Source of the DNA: Motacilla alba alba
Lineage: Eukaryota; Chordata; Aves; Passeriformes; Motacillidae
Reading direction: 5' to 3'
NCBI RefSeq assembly: GCF_015832195.1
Contig: NC_052046.1
Span: 18,344,161 to 18,408,160, forward strand
Length of the DNA stretch: 64,000 nt
Shown here: one piece after another, positions 1-13,800 of the stretch
How the letters are laid out: every line of letters starts with the position of its first letter
How positions within the stretch are numbered: the stretch's first letter is position 1
Translations under genes and position numbers: made by a program
The notes under the pieces: model-generated
Databases searched by the model: none
What the model was told of the DNA's origin: nothing
The model's input: the letters and a program-made list of their open reading frames with translations, nothing else

Positions 1-7
1 GCTCTGT

Positions 8-468
8 TGATGCCTTGTGAAGGCTGACCTAGTACAGAGGCTAGATGGAGTTAAAGAATAAAATAGGTATTGATTAAAAGGCCTCAAAGGATACACCTTG
101 GGCAGTACAAGAGCCCAGCCAGGGCTGCACACAAGATGAACCCAAAATGGTTACAAAATGCATGACCAGTCATGAGGTCTCTCACTTTTACAAGTTTTGC
201 TCAATTTGCATATAGGAGTTAATTGTCCAAATATAGCTCCAGTTTATGAAGTCCCATCCTTCTTGTTTTTTCTCTCTTCACTCCACTGCTGTTTATGCTC
301 TTGGGCCTGAAATTTGAGTCAGTTGTCCTTGGTCTCAAGCTAGGAAAGGAATTGTTTTTTCTGGCTACTCTGTGAAGAGAGCTTGCTATCTCTTCATGTG
401 AAGCTCAGAACCACACACTAAAGCAGCACAGAATCTGAAAAATATAAAAACTAAAACCTAAGTCACCA
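8..468 (-). mobile_element. Solo LTR, avian endogenous retrovirus (class I-like)
   Basis: The element begins TGATGCC and ends CACCA on the plus strand. It is flanked by CTGT at 4-7 and again at 469-472, a possible 4-bp target duplication of the kind class I (ERV1) elements make. Its sequence aligns along its length with the better-bounded copy at 39523-39953; shared blocks include the stretch around CACCTTGGGCAGT and the one around GAAAAATATAAAA near the right end. Minus orientation is inferred from the polyadenylation-signal position seen on the minus strand of the second copy. No internal retroviral sequence is next to it, so it is a recombined solo LTR. It lies only 7 bases from the window edge, so the left flank is minimal. 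Confidence 0.65.
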
Positions 469-539
469 CTGTCCTACCTCAGCAGGCTTTACTAAAAAGC
501 AAGTCTCCATCTTTCTTAGCAGACCCCTGTAAGTAATGA

Positions 540-1063
540 GAGACTTTAATAAAGTTTCCCTCAAGCCTTCTCTTTTCTAGGCTGAATAATCCTAGCACTC
601 TCAACCTTCCCACCTAGAAGAGATGCTTCTTCTCTCTAATCATCTTTATGGCCATCTCTGGACTTACTCCAACTGGTTGATGCCCTTCCTGTGCTGTTAC
701 CCCAGAGCTGGATGCAGCACTGCATGTGGGGTCTCACCAGAGCTGAACAGAGGGGCAGAATCCCCTCCCTCTCCCTTCTGGCCATGGTGCATTGGATGCA
801 GTCTAAGATACAGTTGACTTTCGGTCTTGTGAGCACACACTACCAAGTCATACCCAGTTTTTCGACTACCAGTGTCCTTCAAGTCCTTTTCTGCAGGGCT
901 GCTCTCATTCCCTCCTTCCCCCAGCCTGTATTCATACCAGGGGTTGTCCTGACCCTGGTGCAGCACCTTGCACTTGACCCTTCTCAATGTAAATTGGTTC
1001 ACATGGGCCTACTTCTCAACCTTGCTCGTGTCCCTCTGGGTGGCAGGAAAAGCTCACTTGAAA
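540..1063 (-). mobile_element. CR1 LINE fragment (3' part of ORF2 region)
   Basis: Read on the minus strand this matches the conserved C-terminal reverse-transcriptase region and following segment of CR1. Plus-strand hallmarks are the CCTTCTCTTTTCTAGGCTGAA-type block, the 'cagagctggatgcagcactgcatgtggggtctcaccagagctgaacagagg' segment and the 'gcaccttgcacttgacc' segment. It is interrupted by stops and small indels in every frame and has no 3' terminal octamer, so it is a dead, truncated copy. Apparent open frames here are remnants of the element, not host genes. Confidence 0.85.
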
Positions 1064-4000
1064 TAAATGACTTTGTCTAAGACAGCTTTCACTCATGTGA
1101 GGGGCCTTGGTTTGCTCACTGCTTCAGAAGATATCTCCATGCTATAGACATTGATTCACTGCCTTTGCACCAGCTCCTCTTTTCAGGGAAAAAGACACAT
1201 TACATTGAGGTTTCTGTTTCAATTGGAGTGCTCACATTCCTGCCTCTTACCTTCTTCAGGGCTCCTTCACTCTATTGTTGCAGGTTGTTTTTCTAAGGTG
1301 GTGGTTGTGGTGTGAATTTTCAGTGCTCTCATAACAAGGTAAAAAAGGAGATCATATTTCTCCTATATGGACAATGAAATAAAGCATGAATATTGGTGCT
1401 TCTAGGCTGCAAACACTAAATTTATGTTTTGAACTCCACGGTCTAATGTCCTGAGCAGTTTGTGTGTTGTGTTGTATTTTAAAATTAAAAAACAAAACCC
1501 AACCCTCAAAACACAAAAAAACCAACAACAAAGATAGAGATACTTTGTTAACTCTTTTTTCCTTTTGATGCAAAGGCAAGGTTGAATGTGATTTATCAAA
1601 CTGTAGGAAGGAGGTGTGTAGCAAAACAAAAGCATAAATCTGTATGTCACAAGTGCCAGGCTAGCACTTTGTCTTTCTATTGCCCCTCCTGTGAATTAGA
1701 CAACCTATATTTTGAATAATTAACAGAAAATGTATTTTGTTAGTTTGTGTTGTAGTTGAAGCTAGGCAAAAAAGACATAAATTCAAAATCTTTCCCTGAT
1801 TTTCTGATACAAATACTCCTTGAGGAGCTGTCTCCTGTTTTAAGTAGATTTAGTAAAACCAGTCTCCAAATCGAGCTATTTCTTCCATCAAATCATGTCA
1901 TTTACAATAGTTCAGGCATAGCTAGGATGTCAGATGTCACTGCTATTGTGTCAATACATTGGCATGGTTATGTTGTCTTCACAAGTTAAGAAAGCAGCAC
2001 ATAACCTACAGCTGATTTTTTTTTTTCCAGCAGCCCTTAAATGATTGAAATGTATTGATCACAAGCTGGGAGAGGACCCACCGCATGCAACCTTAAAGCA
2101 CCTTCACTAGCTGGAAATCTTATTCAGAACTGCTCTAAATTCTCTCTTTTGCAGAACTAAACATTTGGTGGACAACCACATTTCCCACTCAGGTAGGGTG
2201 TGGTGCCTTGTTTGTATTCCACATGGTGCACAGGGATGCAGAAGGTAAATGCTCTGGGGAGTTGTCAGAGAATGCTGATTGTTAGTACAAAAGCTACCAG
2301 ATGAAGGAGGCAGGCAGAAAGGGGAGCACTTGCCTTGCAGATCACTGGGTGAAAGTGGCAAACATCTGAAGCAGCAGTTAGCAGAAGAGCACAAGGAAAA
2401 TAGAGGTTTTGGGGCCACATTACAGAGCAGAAGAAATGTAATCAAAGAAGGTCAATGTCTAACACTTCTAACACTCAGTTGTGGAGAGGTTTTTTTTTTT
2501 GTTGTTGTTGCTGTCATAATACAATGAATTCTCTCAATAGAATTTTACAGCTTGTGAGAGCATTCATGGTCCTGTGGATTAGTTTACACTACCATAGTGA
2601 TATAGAGGAGGGTTTGACATTGATTTTTTCCATTCTGAGCACTTTCTCACAAAAACAACAGTTGTATGACTGAGGACCACTTGGACCAGTTTGAAAGTGA
2701 AATGGAAGTTTGTGAAATAATGGATCTTTTCCCAAGAGGACAGATTGGATCTCCCAAGAGAAGAATATGCAAAGACCATTAAGCATCCAGTGACAGAAAG
2801 TGGGCCCCCTACCACTTGGCCATGACAGGCTCTGGGCCACATCTGGCCAGCCTTCTCATTTCATGGTTCTCCTGAAGGAAAAATTGTAAGGAAGGTGGTC
2901 ATGCCATTTCAGGCAGTTACCTAATCTTCTGGATAGAAATGGTTTGGGTAGCAGCTTTCATAACTGGCAGCATTTGTCTGATATCTTATTTCCAGCTGAT
3001 CTCTGAAAAAGTCATGTATAAATAATCCACTGTTTCACACTGAATCCATATCTACATCGTGATTTGGTGTTTTCACCCCATATAGGTAAAATTCACTCAA
3101 TTTGGGGCTTTTAGGGTCACATTTTATGAAGTAGGCCAATGTTTACTTCAAAAACAGGGCAGCTAAGCCTGAAGGAAAGAAAAAGGAATTGTCTAAACAA
3201 ACTTTGTACGTAGTAAAGCACGCTGTCTGCATGCAATAAACAAATCAGGGGAGAGAAGAAGAAATAACCAATAAATGAATATGGAAACTTAGCTATGATG
3301 CCATTATTTTGTTAGCTATTTCAGTATTTTGCCAGACTTCTATAGTGCATAAAAATATAGGTCACAGACCAAAAGACATTGAAATCTCATGTCCATAATG
3401 CACCTACCTTCTCTGCTGCATATGGAACAGAGGTATCACAACACAGAAGTCTTTGGTTGGGAAAACCAGGCTACCTGGGTCTTAATTAGGTATGAAATCA
3501 AGGCTTTATCTTCTTATTACAGAAGTGTATGTTGCAGTGTATGTTGGTCATGCATTGTTTCATTTAGCAGGATTAGTAAGTGCCTTACTTAAAATTGCAT
3601 TAATTAAAGGAATAGGTAAGTCATCTGGAAAGAGTTGCTAGAAGATTCTAAAGTCTAATCTATTTCAAAATATGGTGTTAATTGGAAAATTAAAGAGTAG
3701 AATACATGTGCTTCTGTAACCATTTCAAATGCTACAATTCTCCTGCCTGCATTTTTTTGTTAGTAATTGCAACCCTTGGTACTTGAGAAGCCTTTCAATA
3801 GCAACAGGTCTCTTAAGAGCACCATAAACTTGCCTGGGCCTCAGCTCCCTTTCAGTTCCTGTTTCTAACATTCCTCAGCACCCTAATCTTGCCAAAACAC
3901 CAACCCTCCACAGGCATTTCCACAGTGCCTATCAGTTAAAAAAAAAAACACCAAAAAACTAGATCTTTTATGGTGCGTGGTGATTTAGCTGCCTCCCCAT

Positions 4001-6765
4001 TATACAGATGCAATCATCAGTGGTATCTCTATCGTTTGTCCTATTCAAATGGCAGAAATTCACTGTTTATCAGTCCCTGCCCTTCCTCCTAAAACACCCT
4101 GGGTGCCAACACCAAATCTACTTTCTGACATTACACACTTGGGCTACATACTTAGCAGGCTGATTTCCAGCTCTCAAGAAGAAAGTTCCTTATTTTCTCT
4201 TTAAAGAAATTTGATAATTGTTGCAAATATTTATGTCTGAGCTTGCTTTGAAACAAAAAGCTTCCTCCAGGGAAAACTCATCCCAGAAGTTTTGGTGGAT
4301 TTGCTGATAGAAGATGGATCCCTGATGAAGAGCTCTGTGGATTGCAATGGCTAAGTTGTTTATTCACAAGCAGCTTCCAAGTCTCTGATTACTTTGAAAT
4401 CATTGGCAACTATGAAACCCAATTAAGTGTATGAAATATTCAAGTCTTTTATTTCCATTGGGAATTTTTCATTTTTACCTAAACCCAGCAATGACCCAGA
4501 TTCCTCATTGGATTTACATTTGCTTTTGTTGCCTGAGAGCTGGAATAACAGCTACAACTGTGAGGTGCAGATCATGAGCCCTTTGCCCTGACTCTAGATG
4601 TTTAAAAAAATTCCAACCCTTTGTGGGAGCACTTTTATGAATAGTGGGCAGGACAACTGTGCCAATTACATTCTTTGGTTTTGCTCGGCATATGGAGAAG
4701 AGCGAATGATATTAAAATGAGTTTAGATTAATTCACCCTGAATTAAACTTTGCATATTCCCCAGACTTCCCTACATTTACATGTACAGATGGTACATGTT
4801 TGTTTGATGCTGAAAGACATAAATAAGATTTTAATCTCCTCCTCTTTGGAAATTCACAAAGAAGTACTGAACAAAAGAGTATTAGTTGCTTTTGTTGGAT
4901 AGAAATTTCAATAGAGCATTTGAAGACAGCACCAATTTTGTTTTCCTCAGTTTTTGCTAAGGTTACAAAGTGACTCAGATTTAAAATTATGACAAGGACA
5001 GATCTGCTCTATTCTATGTCAAAATGTGATGAATAGTTTGACCTCTATCTTGGATCATGTACTTCAGCTCTGTGGCTCAAATTTTTCCTTCTGTGTGTGC
5101 CTTCCTTTAGGGTAAGGGAAAAATTGAGTGAGTTTGTTAAAGTTTCAAAACCTTGACAGTGATGAAGACCCACTTTAACAAGCAGAGTTTTCCAAGCTTT
5201 CAGATCATAGGTAAAGAGTACTGAGCTAAACTTCTCATTTCAGCAGGAGGTTATAATGCTAAAAAAAATAAACAAGAGAGTAAAACAGAGTTAGAAAGGA
5301 AATTTTAAAAAAAGTGTTTGACTACCAAAAGCAAAAATAAATTTATATTCTTGTCCTTTTTTATATACTAATATGAGACAAATTAAATTGACATCCACTA
5401 TAGCTTCATTTCCTGGTTCCAGAAAAAGTATGTGTAGCATGGAACTCACAAAAAATGGGATTTTAGCCTAAAAATCAGGGACTAAGAGGATGGCCAATTA
5501 CTGCTTATCTTTCGCAGTATCTTTCACTCCATGACAAAAACAATCCTGGTTGAACACTGTACCTTGAGGGCTATTCCCTTCCACTCTCAACTGGCGAGTC
5601 CCTGTTCGGAGGAATACAGACATCTTTTTCCATGGTTTAGGGTGTGGAATAATGTTAATATCTCCTAAGGGTGAAAATAATTTTGAAAGAGGCAAGTAGT
5701 GATGTTTTTAATGTGAGTGTGTCCAGGGTGCCATCTGTAGGACATATTTCAAACTTGTGCCTTGTGGAAGAGCTGTAGTTGGTAACTCTGAACTACAATC
5801 TCTTGCAATTAGGAAGAGAATTGGTGACACCAAGACTATTCTTTGCAGGTTATTATCCATCCTATTCAAAGACAAGTATTGCTAATGCTTCATTAGCCTT
5901 CCATTAGAGTTTTTCTTGTGGTCAGAAGTTTACTGCAGTATAAACCCATCATTCCCTACCCCATTTCCGGTGAATACAGAGAAGTATTTCTAATTTTACT
6001 GCTTTTCAAATATTTTAAGAATGTTTTATTGTCTTCCACTCTATTCTTGGTTAAATAAATCTCTTTTTTTTTTTCCTAATATAATTTCCAGAGCCCTGCC
6101 AGTGTTTGTTGTCTTGTTGTCTGGACCCCTCTGGCCAATTTAAAGATGCAACATCAATTTCCCTGGAACCAGACTATTACAGGACATGATTTTTCTTGCA
6201 TTTGCAAGGAAAACCCAGAATGACTTGCTGTAAGAGTGCATTTAGCAGCCATTAACTATTTAAAATCCCAGAAATAGGTATAGAACTGTTATATGCCCTG
6301 TAGTCTGCCAATTGCTGTCATTCCTACTAAGATCCATGCTAGCAATTTAGTTTCTATGAAGAACAGTGCTAATTCAGCAGACATGCAGAAAAAAAGGACA
6401 GAAAAATGTCCATGCTGAAATGACAAAAGTGTAATAACAAACAGCTACCAAATTAGAAAATGAGAATTTATTTAAATATGTATATGTAAATATGTATATG
6501 TAAACATGTAAGTCCATTATGTCATTTTGATTGTGCTTTTTAAAAAGAAATTGTATTTATGAACAGGAAAATTTTACTGAAAACTTCAGGATTTCACATC
6601 ATGGCTACCATAATACCTCATTCATCTGTAACGCATATGCTGGTTTTCAACAGGTACTGCATTCAACAGGATTCTTTCTCTTTTTAAGAAGAAAAGAGCA
6701 GTGCTGGACTGGAATGACCAAAACATTTGATCAGAAACAAGTAATAATGGTTAAACTTCCCTTGC
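1064..6765. other. Intergenic, no gene recognised
   Basis: AT-rich, non-coding sequence. All open frames are short, lack any recognisable domain and overlap in conflicting frames. It contains an A/C-rich low-complexity patch (about 1478-1533) and a 14-bp unit repeated about 2.6 times (6474-6511). Nothing here could be tied to an exon, an RNA gene or a further transposon by eye. Confidence 0.6.
6474..6511. repeat. Short tandem repeat, 14-bp unit
   Basis: The unit AAATATGTATATGT occurs twice in tandem (6474-6487 and 6488-6501), followed by a partial third copy with one change. It is a simple AT-rich minisatellite of no evident function. Confidence 0.85.
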
Positions 6766-6770
6766 CCTTT

Positions 6771-7852
6771 TGTAGTGGGTGGACCCTGGCTGGATGCCAG
6801 GCGCTCACTAAAGCCTATCACTCCCCTCTGCAGCCGAACAGGGGAGAGAAAATATAACAAAGAATTCATGATTTGAGATAAGGTCAGGGAGAGATCACTC
6901 ACCAAATACTGTCACAGGCAGAGCAGGATAGAATTAGGTATATTAATTGGATTTATTACTAACAAAATTGGACCACATTAATTAGAATAAAATAAGACCT
7001 TAAAAACACCTTCCTCCCACCCCTTCCTTCCTTCCAGCTTTACTCCCACCCCGTGGTTCAGGAAGACAGGGGATGGGGGCTGTGGTTAGTTCATCACATA
7101 TTGTCCCTACCTCTGCTCAGGGAGAGGACTCCTCCCCCTGCTGTACCATGGGGTCCCTCCCAGGAGACAGCTCTCCTTGAACTTCTTCCATGTGAATCCT
7201 GCCCATAGACAGCAGTTCTTCACAAACTGCTGCAATGTGGGTCATTCTTTTGCAGGGTGCAGACCTTCAGCCACAGCCTGCTCCAGTGTGGGTTCCTTGG
7301 GGTCACACATTACCCAGCTCCTACTAGGAAGTGCCATACACTTTGGGCTCCTGTCTCCATGGCTCTGCCAGGACCTGGGTCCAATACAGGCCTCTCACAG
7401 GGTCACAGCCTCCTCTCAGGCATCTGCCTGCTCCAGAGTGGGTCTCCCTCATGGGCTGCCAGTGGATCTCTGCATCTCTGGGCTGCAGGGCCACAGCTGC
7501 CTCACCATGTCTGCACCACGGACTGCAGGGGAACCTCAGCTCTGGCCCCTGGAGCACCTCCTGCCCTTCCTTCTGCACTGACTTGGGTGTTTGTGGTTCC
7601 TCTCACATGTTCTCACTCTGCTCTCCTCTGGTGGTAATTTTATCTGTGCAATAACTTTTTTTTTTTTTTTTAATTTTTAAGTACGTCATCACAGGGGCAT
7701 TACCACTATTTATGATGGGCCAAGACTTGGCCAGTGGCATTTCTGTCCTGGAGCCAGCTGGCTTTGAATCAGGGGGAAAATGGGGGAAGTTTCTCCCAGA
7801 AGCCACCCCTGTAGCCCCCCCAGCCAAAACCTTGACCTACATAGCCAATACA
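6771..7852 (-). mobile_element. Solo LTR of an avian ERVL-type retrovirus, with target duplication
   Basis: This 1,082-bp element starts TGTAGTG and ends CAATACA, giving imperfect terminal inverted repeats (6 of 7 bases). It is flanked on both sides by CCTTT (6766-6770 and 7853-7857), a perfect 5-bp target duplication as expected for ERVL-class integrases. The sequence is the familiar GC-rich avian LTR containing many degenerate 'ctgctccag-gtgggt' units. Minus orientation is inferred: read that way, an AATAAA (near 6949-6954) lies toward the 3' end. A T tract at about 7651-7666 lies inside. No gag, pol or env sequence adjoins it, so the provirus has been lost by LTR-LTR recombination. Open frames within 7177-7654 are LTR sequence, not genes. 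Confidence 0.9.
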
Positions 7853-7857
7853 CCTTT

Positions 7858-10800
7858 CAACTTAAAAGCCTTTTGCAAATGAGGAAACATTTAAAACAAG
7901 GCTAACAAAGCCAGTTACTGTTTTCTTGTTGCTTATGGCTTCTTCATGAACTTTCCAGGTAACTCATTCAAAGGCTGCCCCAGATCAGCTGTCAAGGAAG
8001 AGTATCATGTGTGAAAGGTTGAGTTTATCTCAACCTTTATCAACCTTATCTCTTATCTTAATGCCAATAATAATGGCAAGAGGTGAGTTCCATTTCTACA
8101 CTTTGACCTACAAGACATTTGCAGCACATTTGTTGACTTTTGTATCTTAGGATGATGAGTCCTGTAGGCTGTCTCAAAGTGCATGCCCTTTACTGCATAA
8201 AACAGTGTCTACCATCCAGTAATGACATTCTGAAGCCTTTCTCAGACAGATGGTTTATCTGTTTTGTGTCCCCTGTGCTTTCATTTTCTACCTCTCTTCT
8301 TAATATTGATCTCACATCTCAAACAATACTAACTATTTTGTTACGATTTTTTAGTCCAGAGGAAGTAATTTATTCTCTTCTGTCCTAGAAATATGGATCA
8401 GAGAATTTCACCTAGTGATGATACATTTGGCCCTAACTAACTTCTGCTTGACCTGCTGGGTTTAATGTGGAAACTCAACCAGTGTTGATGCTTGTTTTCC
8501 ACCACTTGGAATTCTCTGTGTCCTGTTATCTCCTTAAATGTTTAATTGTTCTTTCTGTTAATTTTGCATTATTTTCAGTTTGAGCCTTGCTGACTTCAGC
8601 TTCAAACTTCTTACATCTTGCCTTTCTCTGCTATACTGAAATGAAGTGCTACTCTCAGCTGTCTTTTCGCAATGTCTGTAGAATGCAAGTAAAGCATTCT
8701 AACTCTGTTTCTCACAAGCTAAGTCAATTAGGAATCTGTCAACTGTTAAAAGAAAAAGCCTCATTTTTTTTGACCTTCCTGAAAAGAAAGGTCTTCTAAT
8801 TCTGTGTGATTGAGGGATGTTAAAGACACAGGAAGAATATATAAGGGAGATGCATATGTCACTGTAGTGACCTTACAAGTGGCAAGACTCAGTCTCTGAC
8901 CTTGGATAGTGCTCTGTCACATATGGAATAGCATCAGTATCCTATGGTTCAGCATCCTTTTACCTTTATTTATTAAGACTGCAAAAGGCTGATATACAAA
9001 GCATAAACTTAAAATGCCTGATGGTTTAATACCTTAAAAGCCTTAGTTATGAGTTGGTTTTAATAGAAGAAGAGCATCAGCCACTAGAGGCCCTTCATGT
9101 CTAGGAGACTGGCTGAGCCAAGAAACCCTAGAGTATACCTCTGGTTAGATTTAGTACACCTAGGAGGAAAATTATAAACCACCCAGCTGAGAAGCAACAT
9201 ACAGACTGTCAGTGTTAGGTACCTCTGAGAGGATTTGGTCTCTTTGAGTAACTCTTTTAAGTTACTCAAAAAATACTCTTGAAATTAAAGTCCCTTCACT
9301 CAGGGATATATTTTCTGTCCCTTCTCTTAATCTAATTTTCTCAGTTGCTTAAATTGAAATAAGGACCAATCTTTTATACTGGTTGTGGTGTTAATGCCAA
9401 AGGCACTTTATCCAAAAAGCAGACGGGGACCCTGGGATCCAGGTAGGAGAAGCATCAACAGGGCACATAGGCCACACTGCTGTTTGTATGTGCCCCCCCC
9501 CAGTTCAAACAGACAAAGTAAATTAAGTTAGGTCTGCCACTAAGAGGCAGAGGACTCAGAACTGCAAATATTTATTGTTAGTGCCAAGATGAAAGCGTAA
9601 TAGCTCTTTCATGGCTCTTTTTATGTCTTCCTGGGAAAGAGCATTCACAGTGAATTACAATTATTTATGTTACTATTTTGCCATAGCTCCAGTAGGAATT
9701 GGGTTTTTTTTTTTGTTCTTGATGCTTTTCCAGATAATGAGTCCTATTGTCAACGTATGATGCTGGCCCAGCTCTCAACTCTAGAAAGCAGGGCTTGGGA
9801 TATACTGATATATTGAGAAAAGTGGTTGGCAGAAGAAAAATGATCCTTTGCCTTGTAAAAAGTCTAATATATTCTGCAGATCTGCTTCCTGAAGGTCAGT
9901 AGTGATGCCTGGCCCATTACCTCTTTCACAGCACCACACAGGACAATTAAGTAAACCTGGCGTGTCACCTGCAGGGGTTTTTTAAATGTGTTTGCCTCTA
10001 TGACAATTATTTATCACTGCTGCAGTCTTTGGTCACACAAAAATTAAAATAATAGCAATTCCAATTGAAGAATAAATGACATTTCAAACTTGTAGTTAAG
10101 TGAGAAAGGAGTTCTTTTAAACAACTCACGCCTTGCTCAGGATCAAAATAACTCTTTGAAATGGCCTAGCAAAACTTTGAAAGGCTGGTAAGATCAGAAG
10201 AGTTCTTGAGCTACTCAGATGATCAATTTGGAGCAGAAGAGTTATGTGTTATTTGGAATGTTGTAATGTATGAACGATAAAGCCAGTTCTCATTGTGCTA
10301 ACATCACCACAAAGGAAAGCAGATCTGTGTGAAAGAAGGACACTGAGTTTCAGAAGGACAAGAAACACATTGTTCAGTAACACTCTAAGATGTTGTAATG
10401 AATCAAGGATTCTGTCTAGGGTGTACAGACTGTGAGCTGTAAACAAAGTGATTAATATGGAGAGCCTCTTAGAGATTATCAGCTTTAGAGCTTTATAACA
10501 AACAAACGGTTCTGTGACCGTGATGTTCCCAGCTTTGTGTTTTTCATTAGACTAGATTCCTTATTTACACTTTTAAAAAGAGTATATTTTAAAGAGAGCC
10601 TTTTCTTGTACTTGCCTATTATTGTGATGCACCAGACAGTGGCTGATTAGAAAGGAAGACAAAATGTTTACTACTATTGCAGAGTAATAGGAAGAAAACA
10701 GAAGCCACAAAATGAACTACGACTTGCTGAAACATACTCACTGACTGAACAGAAAGCGGAGTGTCAGTGAAAATGCATAACTGTGGCAGAAAAGAAAAGC

Positions 10801-13800
10801 AGAGAAGACGCTTTTGATACTTTAAAACTTCCTAATTGCACAGGAAAAAAGTCATGGTGGAGGATATCTAGCAGTGTTTTGATTTCACTGCAATGTACAT
10901 CTATGCAGTGAAGCTTTACCCTAATCTTTCTTTTCACTTCCCTTTATTATGCTTCTCTTTATATCTATGAATTTTCAAAAGGGAAGGGAAAACATTTGTG
11001 AAATAGTTGGGCTGCTCTCCAGTTTTTCTCACAGATTACCATGGCAGGGCATAGTTGGAAAGAGTTGAAGGACTACCAGCACTCCTGCCTCAGCCTTGGC
11101 AGTCAGCACAAAGCCCTTGGCCACTCAGTGTAGGAGTGCATCAGCTTTAATGATCAGATGTGGCAAACTTGTGTGTGAAACTTGTCGTGAGCTGAGAAGT
11201 GTTGGTGCTTGGAGGGCAGTCAGCAGATCCCCAGAGAATTCCTGAGGTTCATACCTTAATGAAGGTGGGGGCTCTTTTTTTTTTTTTTTTCTGTGCTTTA
11301 TCAGTCTGTGACCTTTTGAGGGACATTTTCCTGGAAAATCAAGTCAATGTGGCCTGCTAAAAATTCAGGCCCTTAGGTGATGGACTAGACTATTCATTTT
11401 TTCTGTACCATTATAAAATCCATCAGTGCCTTGTCTCTGCTGTGATTTTCCACTGCAGGCAGACATGGTGCTGTGAAAGAAAGCCAGAGATAATTTTCTC
11501 CATCCCTTTCCATCTAGGTGCTTTCCCTTGCTCTGAGTGTTTCTATGCATGTCCAACCTATAGAAAAATGAGCGCACCTTGTGGGTGTTTTGAAGTCTTG
11601 GGCAAATTTCCTTTTTTCCTTTGGACTCTTCTTCAACACAAGTTGAGGTGAGGCATGTTAATATTGGGCAGAAGAACTTGGAAAAATGCATATCTTGGCC
11701 TCACAAGATCTCCTAGAAGAGAGGTGACAATATCTCGTATAACACTTGCACAAAATAATTGTCACATGGTCCCCATTGTGGAGAAGAGGAAAGGACCAAG
11801 ATTCACTTTCTGTAAATAAGTCTTTTTGGAGATCCGGTATCTCAATGGATTATATTTTTCCAAATCAGTTTGTACAAATGTATATATTTACGAATATTTG
11901 CAACACCAAATTGCATGGAATGAGTACCAGAAAACATTATTAATAATACATATCATGTGCTCCAAAATGGCAAAATTAAGGCTGTCTATACAATATCATT
12001 CAATCTCTTTGTGAAGCTGTATTTATGACAACTTTCTGTTTCAGACTGCATGTGTATTTTCCATTCTCTTTGTATAGGATAGCTGTAGGCAGCACTCAGT
12101 TAATGACCTACCAAGCAGTAATTATAGCCCACAAATCAGTCTGCCCTGAAGACAATATAGTGAATTTTCTCCTTGCTTTTCAATAGTTCTTGTCAAATTA
12201 CATGAACCTGAGAAATTTACCCAAAATTAAAAAAATAAAAAAACAAAATCCTGACAGAATTTAGCCATTCCATTCCCATTTTATAGCTGGTAGGACAAAA
12301 GCGCAGATAAAAGAACACCTTTTTTTTTTTTTTTTTTGGTATATTTGAGTTCAGATCTCTTAGATGTAACCTAAAAAAAAGTAGCACTATTCAATTCTTG
12401 TGACCTAGATGGTTTCCTCCAGAGTCAGTGCTGCTGCTGAGCAGATTCTGTATTCATGAACTTATCAGATAACATTCAGTTTTTCAGTTTTGACAACATC
12501 ATGGTGTTACTGGGGAACACCAGATTTTTAATAAATTTCAACAGGGAAGTGTAACATCATTTTGAGATACTTTCTGCCCACAGAAAGTGTAAAATTTAGC
12601 AGAATCTCATGAAAATTAGAAGCTGCTGACAACTGTCCTAAAATGTGGGTGTTTGGCAGTACCAGAGTAACTGTCAGTCCCATTTCCTGTGAGCGCAGAA
12701 CTTGCTGTGAGGCAGGGAGGGTAGCATAACTTCTCTTAATATTATTTTTCTGGTTTTTTTCTTTTTTAATGGTTATTCTAAGTAAAATATATATTAGAAA
12801 AGGAGAAAAAATCAAGAGTGTGATCAAAACATTGATTACCCTTCTATCATAATCTTGCTTGACCATTTCTGGGTAAGCCGCACTTTAAAGAACTTGCTGT
12901 GAAATCCATGATTGTTAGGAAAGAAAGAATAGAAAGGTTTTTATTTACAAGCTCCCAGTCTTTATCTCTTCAAATTACTGCAGCTGCTAGAACTCAACTT
13001 TGATTACTCGTGTCAGACTCTTCCATTTATGTTGACATCTGATCTTTAAGGTATTTCTTTTAAAAGCAATTTTCCTTAATATCCTTTCCCCAAGGGCTCA
13101 GATATTGTGCCTTCTCTTTGTTGATAAAGCTATCATTTAATTGAACAGCTTTTAAGCAACGTGTTTAATGAACAGTTAAAAAAGCACACCAAACCCCAAA
13201 CCATTGTGCAAAGTCCCTAATGATCAGCAATAGTTGTTAAGTAAATGAAGGTGTGTTTGTTGCCAGGATGCAAGCGGGAAAACAAAACCAGGCAGTGCTA
13301 TGAAAAATTGTAGTGAGTTAGATGGATTTAAATCTTTTATGATTAAATGAATATAATAATCTTTTTAGCCTATCTTTTAATTGTCTAAGTCTTTTGGCTT
13401 GCTAAAATGATAGATTCTGAAGTGTTCATGGTTTTCTATTGAAAACAAATTCCTTGTCTTATATTAAAAAATTCTTGATCAGTGTAAGGAAAAAAAAAGG
13501 ATTATCCTTACAGAATAGAGCTGATCATCTTTACCTTCCAAATTTTTTATGTTTAAGATCACTTCAGCATTGTTTAATGGATGTTTAAGTTTAAACTGCC
13601 TTAGGGGAGTTAAAATCTGCTGCTAATTAAGCTTTTTTTAAAGAGACTCTCTTTTTCCAAGAATTGTTGAGATACACTTCAGGTTGAAAAACATGCACTT
13701 AGTGTTTTCCTGGTAAGTACATTTTGAACTAGAATGTGATACATGTCCTGTCACATAATGGTTGTATTGAACAATTTTGGCTGAGTGTTTCCGAGAAAAT

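Noticed and set aside
7177..7654. Several overlapping open frames of 107-134 codons
   Set aside because: They lie wholly within the solo LTR at 6771-7852.
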